Assembly (NCBI GenBank): GCA_947497175.1
Contig: CANMFM010000004.1
Coordinates: 496,001-560,000 of the forward strand
Origin: an uncultured Aquimarina sp.
GTDB lineage: Bacteria > Bacteroidota > Bacteroidia > Flavobacteriales > Flavobacteriaceae
DNA: 64,000 nt
Direction: 5' to 3'
Shown here: positions 9,270-18,400 of the stretch, in pieces
How the letters are laid out: each line of letters begins with the position of its first letter
How positions within the stretch are numbered: the stretch's first letter is position 1
Position numbers and translations under genes: made by a program
Notes under the pieces: model-generated
What the model saw: only the letters and a program-made list of their open reading frames with translations
What the model was told of the DNA's origin: nothing
The model's database searches: none

Positions 9270-9923
9270 TTAAAAAGTTAAATAAGAATCCATATTTTGA
9301 TCAAACTCTTCGCCAAAGCTTGCCAAATAATCTTCACCAAAGAATTTTTTGAAAGATGCCAAGCCTTTTTCTGTAAGGTGAGGTAATAAAAGGCTCCAAA
9401 TTACTTTTTCTCCATCTTCTTTGGTTTTATCTCCTCTGATCATTTGTTGAGAAGCCCAAAAAAACATCATCATCCATGACGTCACTGCCAAGTTTTTATA
9501 TACTCCTGGCACTGGTTCGGGTTTCATGTTTCCTAATTGAATGGAAAATGCAATAGCCATTTCTATGTCCCGGATTGTTTTATTACAAAGCGATTTCATT
9601 TTGGGCGCAATCAACGCATGTTTAAGCACTTGATTATCCTGAAAAATAAATGAATACTCTTTTTGCAATCTATAATACAGCTGTACATCGTGATGTAGAT
9701 TCTGAAATGAAGGTATACTATTTGCAACCCTTGCATTGGTCAGCTTTTCCCATAACTGATCCGTTATTGATTTTAATAAAGCTTCTTTATCCTTGAAATG
9801 GTAAGTCATATTACCTCTACTCATCTCAAGTGATTTTGCTAATTCAAACAGGTTTACTGCACCATATCCTGATTTATTGAAGACCTTAATAGCCTTATCA
9901 AGTATTCTCTTTTTTGTAGCCAA
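9270..9923 (-). CDS. TetR/AcrR family transcriptional regulator
   Basis: The N-terminal 60 residues are a TetR helix-turn-helix (KRILDKAIKVFNKSGYGAVNLFELAKSLEMSRGNMTYHFKDKEALL); the rest is an all-helical ligand domain with no motif that names the ligand. The frame begins with TTG at 9923, and no in-frame ATG lies before residue 33, inside the HTH, so TTG is accepted as the start. It is the first gene of the minus-strand operon and has a palindrome and a -7 box just upstream, so autorepression released by an acyl-CoA or free acid is likely, as for AtuR, LiuR or FadR-type TetR proteins. Confidence 0.9.
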   Translation of the reverse strand: MATKKRILDKAIKVFNKSGYGAVNLFELAKSLEMSRGNMTYHFKDKEALLKSITDQLWEKLTNARVANSIPSFQNLHHDVQLYYRLQKEYSFIFQDNQVLKHALIAPKMKSLCNKTIRDIEMAIAFSIQLGNMKPEPVPGVYKNLAVTSWMMMFFWASQQMIRGDKTKEDGEKVIWSLLLPHLTEKGLASFKKFFGEDYLASFGEEFDQNMDSYLTF

Positions 9924-9939
9924 AATTTTTCCTTTTCTT

Positions 9940-9947
9940 CAAATATA
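9940..9947 (-). promoter_or_regulatory. Putative -7 promoter element for the catabolic operon
   Basis: On the minus strand TATATTTG matches the Bacteroidetes -7 consensus TAnnTTTG exactly, 17 bp before the TTG start of the TetR gene. No clear -33 TTG is found at 17-23 bp, which could mean activator dependence or a weak promoter. Confidence 0.5.
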
Positions 9948-9977
9948 CGAATAATTTTATATTTATGACCACCTTTT

Positions 9978-9993
9978 TAGTCATATTTGACTA
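9978..9993. promoter_or_regulatory. Putative TetR operator: perfect 6-bp inverted repeat
   Basis: TAGTCATATTTGACTA is a perfect inverted repeat of 6 bp with a 4-bp centre. It lies 30 bp upstream of the -7 box of the operon led by a TetR gene, so it would overlap the -33 region. A further ATGAC at 9964-9968 forms a second inverted pair with GTCAT at 9980-9984. Binding is inferred from position and symmetry only. Confidence 0.5.
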
Positions 9994-10097
9994 TTTGTTA
10001 TTTGTCAATTACACTTCAGCATATTTACGTATTTAAATTGCAAATTCTAAAATGATTTTATTGTATTGATTGAATTTTGACGCATGAAAAAGGAGTA

Positions 10098-12461
10098 TTA
10101 CTCTTTAATCTCGATCTTCTGTTTTAGTTCATTTCCTTTTTCGTCTAGAACCGTTATAATGTGATGACCTGGTTTAGGCAATATTGGTATTTCATGAAAC
10201 TGTTTAGTAGTGCCTATAAACGTATCATCGATATACCAAAATACCTGATTTTCGGGGTTGGTGTGTGCTATCTTGAGGACTAGCTCGTTGGTTTTACCAT
10301 CAAATCCCTTTGGCAAATACACACTACTATTGGCTTTTGGAAATATAAAATCCATTCTTTCTTGAGTTTCTTTGTAACAATTTAGTCTGTAGGGAGGCAA
10401 AGGTCTGTACCTGGCATTATTAGTTTTAAAAAAATATTCCTGTACTGGAGGTAAGACAAACCATGATTTATGAATCATATTTGCTATTGATTCGCAAGAA
10501 GAATTTACTCGATATTGTTGTTTGGTATCCAAATGTATTAATTGATGAAATGGACATGATTTTGTTTTTGCCCCCAATGGGGAGGCATATGTTTTCTTAT
10601 TAGGGCAATACCTGCCTGCCAAAAAGCCACTAGTACTGCATACATCTACTTCTATCAAATCATCATAAGGAGTCGCAAACCATTGTGTATTGGGCAATAG
10701 ATTAAATACATCAAATAATACGGGAGCAGCTGTATTTAAACCTGTTAGTTCTGGACGTCCTTCACCGTCGGCATTGCCAATCCAAATGCCAACAACGTAC
10801 TTTTGACTAACTCCTATTGCCCAGGCATCTCGATTACCAAAACTGGTTCCTGTCTTCCAGGCAATCTCTCGAGACGAGTCATAAAACTGCCAAGCCTCGT
10901 CGCCTTCTGGTCGATTTACTTTTTTCATTGCCTCAAAAGTTAACCAAATGCTTCCTGCACCGTAGTTTAGCTTTTCTGAAACTTTGTTGCCATGATTCAC
11001 CTTGCTCCCTGCCAATACGATAGGTTCTACATATTCTTTGGTAAAATACTCACTAGACGTGTTTTGGAAATGATTAAGTGTACCGGCTAACCCGGCATAG
11101 GTTTTACAAAGATCCCACAAGCTTCCTTCTGCTCCGCCAACAATTAAAGACAATCCATAATGATCGGCACTGTACTTCAATCCTTTAATTTGAAGTGCGT
11201 TGAGTTCATCTCTAAAGCGTTGCAAACCGTATTGTTGTAATAATCGTACTGCAGGCACATTTAAAGATCTAGCCAAGGCTCTATTTGCTGGTACGGCTCC
11301 ACTATACCCTTCATCAAAATTTTTTGGGTGATAGCCAGCAATAATTGTGGGAATATCAGAAACCAATTGTTCGGGCAACAATTCACCTTTATCCATCAGT
11401 GCAGCATAAAGGAGTGGTTTAAGTGTACTTCCGGTACTTCGAGATGCTTGAATGATATCTACGTCTTTCTGATGATTTTTATCAGTAGGCGCGTTTCCGA
11501 CGTAACTCAGCACTTTTCTCGAATCAACATCGAGAACCAACACAGCCATGTTGTGCACTTCGTTTTGCTTTACTATTTCATGGTGCTGTCTTACTACTTC
11601 ATTTACCTGCTTTTGAAGATGTATATTGATCGTCGTTCTTAAACGTTGACCAGGATACCGTTTAGCCAACAAGTCTAAAAAATGTGGAGAGGTTTGAGGT
11701 AAAAAATATGGCTTTTTAGGTAATGCTTCACTAATTGATAATTCATACGTTAGTGAATCAATTGTTTTTTGTTTGAGAAGTGTTAATAATAACCTGTTCC
11801 TTTTCTCCAGAAGCCTTGCCTGATTCTTTCCAGGATAAATCAATGAAGGGGCATTAGGCAATACTGCAAGTGTAGCGCTTTCTGCCCATGAGAGTTGATT
11901 CGCCCTCAATCCAAAATATCTCCAGGCTGCCATATCGATTCCCACAACATTTCCTCCAAACGGGGCATGAGACGCATAAAGTTTCAGAATTTTTTCTTTA
12001 GAAGTTCCTATCTCAAGACGGGTTGCCAAAACAAATTCTTTAATTTTTTCGAAATACGTTCTTTTTTTCCCTTTTCGTGATAATCGGATTACCTGTTGCG
12101 TTATTGTACTACCGCCCCTAACCACTTTACCGGCTTTTATGTTCTCTATCATGGCTTCAGCCATCGCTACAGGATTAAATCCGGGATGCTTGTAAAATTG
12201 TTGATCTTCGAACGCGATGATACATTTCTTAAATTTATCAGGAACACTATCGGTTTCAGGAAATCTCCATTGTCCATCTTTTGCTATTTTTGCCCCAAGC
12301 AGCTCTCCTTCTTTGGTTTCAATAACGGTGGCCGTTGGGTCGTCGAAAAGTGGTTTTGGTAATGAAAAATAAAACCATATTATAAGTATCCCGAAAATAA
12401 CAAACCTTTTTGGATGCAACTGTATGTAAACTTTAATTTGTTTAAGCAAAATTAGTTTCAA
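10098..12461 (-). CDS. pbpC: Penicillin-binding protein 1C
   Basis: A bifunctional class A PBP of 787 residues anchored by one N-terminal membrane helix (about residues 18-33). The glycosyltransferase domain has EDQQFYKHPGF (catalytic Glu near 85) and GGSTITQQVIR; the transpeptidase domain has STLK near residue 345, SLN and KTGTS; the C-terminal part is the PBP1C-specific BiPBP_C domain. It polymerises and crosslinks lipid II products at the periplasmic face. The only possible start is TTG, since a stop codon lies six codons upstream and no ATG occurs before the catalytic domain. Alpha-2-macroglobulin, its usual neighbour, lies 3 kb away. Confidence 0.95.
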   Translation of the reverse strand: MKLILLKQIKVYIQLHPKRFVIFGILIIWFYFSLPKPLFDDPTATVIETKEGELLGAKIAKDGQWRFPETDSVPDKFKKCIIAFEDQQFYKHPGFNPVAMAEAMIENIKAGKVVRGGSTITQQVIRLSRKGKKRTYFEKIKEFVLATRLEIGTSKEKILKLYASHAPFGGNVVGIDMAAWRYFGLRANQLSWAESATLAVLPNAPSLIYPGKNQARLLEKRNRLLLTLLKQKTIDSLTYELSISEALPKKPYFLPQTSPHFLDLLAKRYPGQRLRTTINIHLQKQVNEVVRQHHEIVKQNEVHNMAVLVLDVDSRKVLSYVGNAPTDKNHQKDVDIIQASRSTGSTLKPLLYAALMDKGELLPEQLVSDIPTIIAGYHPKNFDEGYSGAVPANRALARSLNVPAVRLLQQYGLQRFRDELNALQIKGLKYSADHYGLSLIVGGAEGSLWDLCKTYAGLAGTLNHFQNTSSEYFTKEYVEPIVLAGSKVNHGNKVSEKLNYGAGSIWLTFEAMKKVNRPEGDEAWQFYDSSREIAWKTGTSFGNRDAWAIGVSQKYVVGIWIGNADGEGRPELTGLNTAAPVLFDVFNLLPNTQWFATPYDDLIEVDVCSTSGFLAGRYCPNKKTYASPLGAKTKSCPFHQLIHLDTKQQYRVNSSCESIANMIHKSWFVLPPVQEYFFKTNNARYRPLPPYRLNCYKETQERMDFIFPKANSSVYLPKGFDGKTNELVLKIAHTNPENQVFWYIDDTFIGTTKQFHEIPILPKPGHHIITVLDEKGNELKQKIEIKE

Positions 12462-12766
12462 TAGGTATTTTAAATGTTAAATAATGTGGTTGAAAATAAC
12501 TTCTAAAAAAGAAGGTAGCGCTAAAAAAGTAAGAAAAAACTTCCATTTCTAACTTCTTTTCAAACCTTTTTCATTCGTATTATAACCAATAAATCCAATA
12601 ATTTTATTACATTATATGACTCTTAAAAACAATGTATTACGATTTTTCTCTCAAATCTATCCAAATATTGGGGCTTTCAAAGTATAAAAATGTAAAAGAA
12701 GTATGACTATTTTTTGATTAAATAATGTGACATCTTTCATTCATTTTTACCTTAAATTGTTTTGTA
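12462..12766. other. Divergent intergenic region between pbpC and the histidine kinase
   Basis: 305 bp with no credible gene. It is very AT-rich and holds the proposed pbpC promoter (12652-12681). I found no perfect TAnnTTTG box on the plus strand for the kinase gene. Confidence 0.6.
12652..12681 (-). promoter_or_regulatory. Putative pbpC promoter
   Basis: On the minus strand TTTG (12681-12678), an 18-bp spacer and TAGATTTG (12659-12652) fit the Bacteroidetes -33/-7 consensus. The start codon is about 190 bp downstream, leaving a fairly long 5' leader. Confidence 0.55.
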
Positions 12767-14986
12767 TTGGGAAAAAACATTGTTTTCATATCGATTTTTA
12801 TTTTATCCCCATTCATTTATTCTCAAAATGATCTTGGTTATAAAAAAGTAGACAGCCTTGATGTGTTATTAAAAAATTCTCAAGAACTAAGATTGGAAAA
12901 TAACATGTATGAAGCTTTAGAACTTGCGTTTAAGGCTGCTACGTATGCAAATGAGCTTAATCATAATCATTATTTATCGCATGCTTATTTTACGATGGGC
13001 ACCATTCAATATGAAATTATTGATTACGAAAATGCCAAAACACAAATGTTAAAGGCATTAAAATACTCTGAAAAAACTAAATCTAAAAAACTTTTACCCT
13101 ATATTTTGCAGGGTTTGGCCAATATTTATTATGATGATAATGGAGACTATCAAAACGCATTAGTCTATTATAAAAAAGGAGTAGAATTAGCCAAAAATAA
13201 GGTTCATATCAACAATTATCAAATCCCCCTATATAATTTGATATGGACCTATATGGATCTAGATAGATTTGATGAGGCGACTTATTATCTAAAAGAAGCC
13301 GATAGTATTGACAGACTTATTGCTGATAGCATACAATTAGGTAAAAGTTCTCTTTATCTTTTGAGAGCTCGAAATTTTGCGTATCAGGGCGACATTGCCA
13401 ACGCCAAAGAAAATTTTGAAAAAACATTTAAACTCCTTCAGGAAGAGGATAAGTATTGGTTGAAAGGAAAAAGTTACTTTTATCGGTATCGGTCAGAAAT
13501 GTATCAGAAAATCAAAGATTATCCTAATGCCATAAATGATCTAAAAGAATTGCAAAAGAACGAATATAAGCTATTTGAAAATGCCAGAGTAAAAGATCAG
13601 GAAATCACAAAAACCAAATTTAAAGTAGATGAATATGAGCGAGAAATAGATGCTGCCAAAAGAGAAAAAATATTACTATTAAATATAGATAAGAATAATA
13701 AAGTGATCATTTATATTTCTTTTATCTGTCTTCTGTTATTAATAGGCATGGTGTTTTTTTATTATCGTGGATATCAGTCTAAAAAAAAATCAAGCGACAT
13801 GCTGAGCATAAAAAACATTGAATTAAATAAAGCTAAATCCGCAGCAGAAAAATTGAGTAAAATCAAATCACAATTTATTTCAATGATAAGCCATGAACTT
13901 AGGACTCCTCTATATGGTGTTATTGGAATTTCTTCACTTTTATTAGAAAATAATAAAAACTCAAAACATGATAAAGAGCTCTTGAATTCTTTAAAATTTT
14001 CTGCAGATTATTTACTCAACTTAGTAAATAAGGTGTTGAAAATCAGTAAAATTGATTCTGAAAAAACAGAACTAGTTCAAACGCCAACCAATCTACTTTC
14101 TTTAGTGAAAAATATTCTACACTCTTTTGAATATCAATCAAAAGAAAAACAAAACGAACTGCTTTTAGAATATAATCATAGTATTCCTAATTTGATAGAT
14201 CTAGATTCGTTATGGGTGTCTGAAATTTTGATTAATTTGATTGGAAATGCCATAAAGTTTACCGAAAAAGGGAAAATATGGCTAAGAGTTATCCTAAAAT
14301 ATATTGATTCTAAAAGGGTGAAAATACAATTTGAGGTTGAAGATACCGGAATTGGAATTCCGGAAGACCAAAAAGAATATATATTTGAAGAGTTCTCACA
14401 GATAGGAAGCGTTTATGACAACAAGCAAGGAACAGGTCTAGGGTTGTCGATTGTAAAAAATCTTTTGCAACGAATGGACAGCACAATTCATTTTGAAAGT
14501 AGTACAAATACGGGATCGAAATTTTATTTCGTTTTACACTTAAAGATCTCTGATGCATTGAATAACAACAGCATCGAAGGGACGAAAGTAGAAACTACAG
14601 AATCTTTAAATTTTAATATTCTGGTAGCTGAAGACAATAAAATCAATCAATTGGTCACCAAAAACTTATTAAAATCTATTGGTTGTAGTTGTTGTGTTGC
14701 AGAAAATGGATCAGATGCACTCGAACTCGCAAAACAACAACCCTTTGATTTAATTCTAATGGATATCAACATGCCAGTATTAGATGGTCTTACTGCCACA
14801 AAAAAAATCAGAAAATTTGATAAGTCAACCCCAATTATTGCTTTAACCGCATCAGAATTAACCGAGGTAGAAGTCGAATGTCTTAATGCCGGTATGAATG
14901 ATCTTATCAATAAACCCTTAAATAAAATTGACTTGAGAAAGGCTATTCTTAGACACTTAAAAATAAATAATCAGCATATTAAATAA
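12767..14986 (+). CDS. TPR-containing hybrid sensor histidine kinase
   Basis: 739 residues beginning with TTG and a signal peptide (IVFISIFILSPFIYSQ). The periplasmic part (about 25-300) consists of tetratricopeptide-like helical repeats; a single membrane helix follows at about 312-331, then a short coiled linker, a HisKA domain with the phospho-acceptor in ISHELRTPLYG (His about 376), an ATPase domain with GIGIPEDQ and GTGLGLSIV, and a receiver domain with the acceptor Asp in LILMDINMP (about 666). No DNA-binding domain is present, so output must be to a separate protein or an Hpt relay. Nearby genes act on the envelope, so a role in sensing wall state is conceivable but unproven. Confidence 0.92.
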   Translation: MGKNIVFISIFILSPFIYSQNDLGYKKVDSLDVLLKNSQELRLENNMYEALELAFKAATYANELNHNHYLSHAYFTMGTIQYEIIDYENAKTQMLKALKYSEKTKSKKLLPYILQGLANIYYDDNGDYQNALVYYKKGVELAKNKVHINNYQIPLYNLIWTYMDLDRFDEATYYLKEADSIDRLIADSIQLGKSSLYLLRARNFAYQGDIANAKENFEKTFKLLQEEDKYWLKGKSYFYRYRSEMYQKIKDYPNAINDLKELQKNEYKLFENARVKDQEITKTKFKVDEYEREIDAAKREKILLLNIDKNNKVIIYISFICLLLLIGMVFFYYRGYQSKKKSSDMLSIKNIELNKAKSAAEKLSKIKSQFISMISHELRTPLYGVIGISSLLLENNKNSKHDKELLNSLKFSADYLLNLVNKVLKISKIDSEKTELVQTPTNLLSLVKNILHSFEYQSKEKQNELLLEYNHSIPNLIDLDSLWVSEILINLIGNAIKFTEKGKIWLRVILKYIDSKRVKIQFEVEDTGIGIPEDQKEYIFEEFSQIGSVYDNKQGTGLGLSIVKNLLQRMDSTIHFESSTNTGSKFYFVLHLKISDALNNNSIEGTKVETTESLNFNILVAEDNKINQLVTKNLLKSIGCSCCVAENGSDALELAKQQPFDLILMDINMPVLDGLTATKKIRKFDKSTPIIALTASELTEVEVECLNAGMNDLINKPLNKIDLRKAILRHLKINNQHIK

Positions 14987-15070
14987 CATAATATCCCCTG
15001 TGTCAACTTCTCGGTATTTAGAAGGTATACCTTTTCGTTTTATTGAACTTTCAAAGGGATCTTACATGAA

Positions 15071-15457
15071 CTACAACTTCATTGTCAATCCTTTAGATTT
15101 TAAAAAACCAAATGACCCATAAAACACCTCCAAATCTGGTTTGGTATTCAAAAATACGTGTTCAACTCCGGCTAATTGGTTTAGGAGTTCTTCAACAATT
15201 CTTGTACCGATCCCTTGGTTTCTATATCTCGAATCTACCACTATATCATCGAGCATAGCGCGATATACGTTATCTGTTATAGCTCGTCCAAATCCGATAA
15301 GCAGATCATGATCTTTAATCGCAACAAACGGTCCTATATTTTTTAATAAAAGTTCGATGTTCTGTTCGGATCTGTTTTTTGCCCAGCTGGTTTGTAAAAA
15401 TAAGCGCATTAATTCTGATGCTTCCGGACGTTGTTCGGTTACAATACGATACTCCAT
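15071..15457 (-). CDS. GNAT family N-acetyltransferase
   Basis: A small acetyltransferase with the acetyl-CoA-binding signature RYRNQGIGTRIVEELL after a beta strand (LDDIVVDSRY), and FLNTKPDLEVFYGSFGF at the C-terminal strand, typical of the GNAT fold. It ends with KSKGLTMKL, where family members often have GF. The ORF track starts at TTG (15466); an ATG three codons later (MEYRIVTEQ) is more likely and gives 128 residues. It is convergent with the kinase and only 32 bp after the alpha-2-macroglobulin gene ends would be in the other direction, so it may be cotranscribed with that gene. Substrate unknown. Confidence 0.85.
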   Translation of the reverse strand: MEYRIVTEQRPEASELMRLFLQTSWAKNRSEQNIELLLKNIGPFVAIKDHDLLIGFGRAITDNVYRAMLDDIVVDSRYRNQGIGTRIVEELLNQLAGVEHVFLNTKPDLEVFYGSFGFLKSKGLTMKL

Positions 15458-15489
15458 ATTATCCAATCATTTTTCACACCAATTACAGA

Positions 15490-18400
15490 CTACTTTACTA
15501 CCTCTACCCACTTGCCTTGAGTTCTTACCACATACTCATTATCATACATAGCTTCACATTGTATCCCGGGTAAGTAATATTTACCTAGATAGGAAGCGTT
15601 AAGTAAAATGGTCATCGTTTTGCTTTCTTTTGGCTTTACATCAAAATAGAAATTAACACGATCATCTCTAATATCGGTATGCGTTACGTTATTAGTTCTA
15701 AATGATCCAAAATCTGTAAATCGGGTATTTACAACTTCCCATCCCGATGGGAAAATCTCGGTTAATGCGATATCTTTTACAGTACTGTTCGTGGTATTTG
15801 TAATGGTAACTTCTGCCACAAAATCTGTTCCTTGGGGTAATTGAGTGGGGTCGATTATCTTACCTTGTCTGTTTTTATAGTCAATAATCGCTTTAAAGTT
15901 GCTTTGAAGAACCTTTTCTTGACCAACAGGAAGAATCCCGCTAGTTGCCAATTGTACAAAAATGGTATTGTCTTTATTATTTTTTAGAACGAGCGTATTA
16001 TCTTTTTGAATTGCTACCTCACCAGAAGTTGTTAAAGTTTTATCAGTATTGGCAGTGGAAGACTTTCCATTCAGGGTGTAATTTACATTTACTCCTTTTC
16101 CTCCTACATATTCTGCATACTTTGCCATGGCCATAAGCGCATATGATGTAGTTTGAGTACTCATCCAGTCTTTAGAGGACAATTCTTTGGCCAAATCTAC
16201 TGCTATTTGCCGGGCTTTAGTTTTTTGCTTTAATGCAACTAGAGTTTCTAAGGCCATTGCTCTATTACGATTGGCAGACCCATAAGTATAATAATAGTTT
16301 TGTTTTTGTTTAAAATGTAGTGTAGCAGAATTTAATAAGGTCTCAGCGGCATTTTTCTGACCGATAAGACTGTAGGCAACGGCTAATCTAAATTTGGCAT
16401 TGTTAGATACATTAGACATTTCGCGCAATCGATTCATCGATGCCAAATCAGGACTGCCGGCTAATGCTAATGTATATAAACGATATGCTTGCGCCAGGTC
16501 ATTCCCTCCACTACGCCATCGCTTGGCCTGTTGCCGCTGATACGAAATCCAGTTACTCTTGAATCCAATAGGTAATACATATCCTTTCTTATTTGCTTCA
16601 AGTAAGAAGTGTCCTGCATAGGTAGTTCCCCAATCATTAGGATTACTATATCCGGGCCAATATGATAATCCTCCGTTAGGCTGAATGTAACGCTTAAGTC
16701 TATAGATCGCTGCTTCAATATTTTTCTGAATTTTTGCTTTCTTTTCTGAAGATAAACTAAATATATCTTCTAGATACAATTGTGGAAAAGCAGCTGATGT
16801 GGTCTGTTCTACACATCCATGTGGATATCGAATCAGGTAGCTTAACCTACTTTCAAAATTCATTGGGGGTAATGATGACATCTCTATAGTCGCACTATTA
16901 CTTCCAGATATACCAAAAGCTTCAAAATTAATTTCTTCTTGGCCATTAGGTTCAAGAACTACAGAAGTTACCTCGGTAGTCATCGGATTTGGATTAATAA
17001 TATCAATCGGAACTTTATACGATGCTTTTTCTCCTGCACCTTTAGCCACTACCTCAATATCAGTAATTGAAGCACCTTCTAAAACTTCGATATCAAAATA
17101 CGTCATCTTTTCATCCGGTTGAGAAAACGAAAGATTTTTCTGTGTCTCCCCTAACACTCTAAATCCTTTATTAGGTTTTAGAGTTACAACTACGTTTTTT
17201 ACCTTATTTTCCATCGCAAAAACGGTAACGGGTATAGTCACTTTTTCGCCGGGAGTCATCTTTCTGGGAATTGAAGTTAATACCATGAGTGGTTTGCGTA
17301 CCGGGATTGTTTTTTCAACACTACCATAAGCCGCATTATGGACATCAGAAGCTACAATCATCGTACGCACAGAACCCACATATTTTGGAATTTTGATTTG
17401 ATGCAATTGTGTTTCTCCTTGCTTTACTTCAAAAGGTCCTTCAAATACCACCATGGGTTTAAATCGATTGGCTTTTTTAGCCTTGCTACCTCCAGCTTCA
17501 GCGTCTCCACCAATGCTAAATACCTGATTAATTCTTCCGCCATAGGCACCAACTACCTCATCATAGACATCCCATGTTTTTACTCCCAGAGCTTCGCGAG
17601 CATAAAAGCTAGTCCAAGGGTTCGGCGTTTTGAACCGTGTTAGATCCAATAACCCTTCGTCTACAATCGCAATCGAATAGGTCATTGGCTTCCCATTAGT
17701 CTCACTAACCTTTAGAGTAACCGTTTCTTCTGGTCGCAAAACATCGGGCATAGTAAGCTTAGGCTGTACTTTCGTATTAGGATCTTCTACAGAAATGGGT
17801 ACAATACCGTACAGGCGTATGGGTAGATCATTGGCTGTAGATGCATGTGGTTGTAATAACGTAATATGTATATATATGTTAGGGGTGTAGAGCTCCTCGA
17901 TGGGTAATTCGAATTTGGTTTCTCCTTTTTGTGGCATCACCCACATAGAAGATAATACTTCGGTACCGTTTTCTACAGTTACTAATGCTCGTCCTTCTGT
18001 ACTGGATGGAAACGTTACAATTGCTTTCTCTCCAACAGTATATGTTTTTTTGTCGGTTGAAAATAACAACATTGTTGCGGCAGAAGGATCATTTTTTCTA
18101 GATTTTCCTGCCCAGCCCGGCCAATCGATATACATTGTTTTTCCGGTAGCATGACCACCGCTAGGATCTACTACTCTAACAAGGTATCGACCCCATTCGG
18201 GATATTTGAGTTCAAATGTGAAATTTGCCTTACCCCTACTATTTGTGGTTATCTTGGTTTTAAAAACCTCGTTATGATATGAGCCTCGATTGTAGGATGA
18301 CAAATTATCTTCTGAAGTATCCCACCACCACCTCCAATCGACTTTATAGACATAAACTTCTAAATCTTTAACCGATTTAGGATTTCCTTTTTCGTCTACA

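Noticed and set aside
11328-11642. 104-codon plus-strand ORF opposite pbpC
   Set aside because: Antisense to the transpeptidase domain, no ribosome site, no protein-like pattern.
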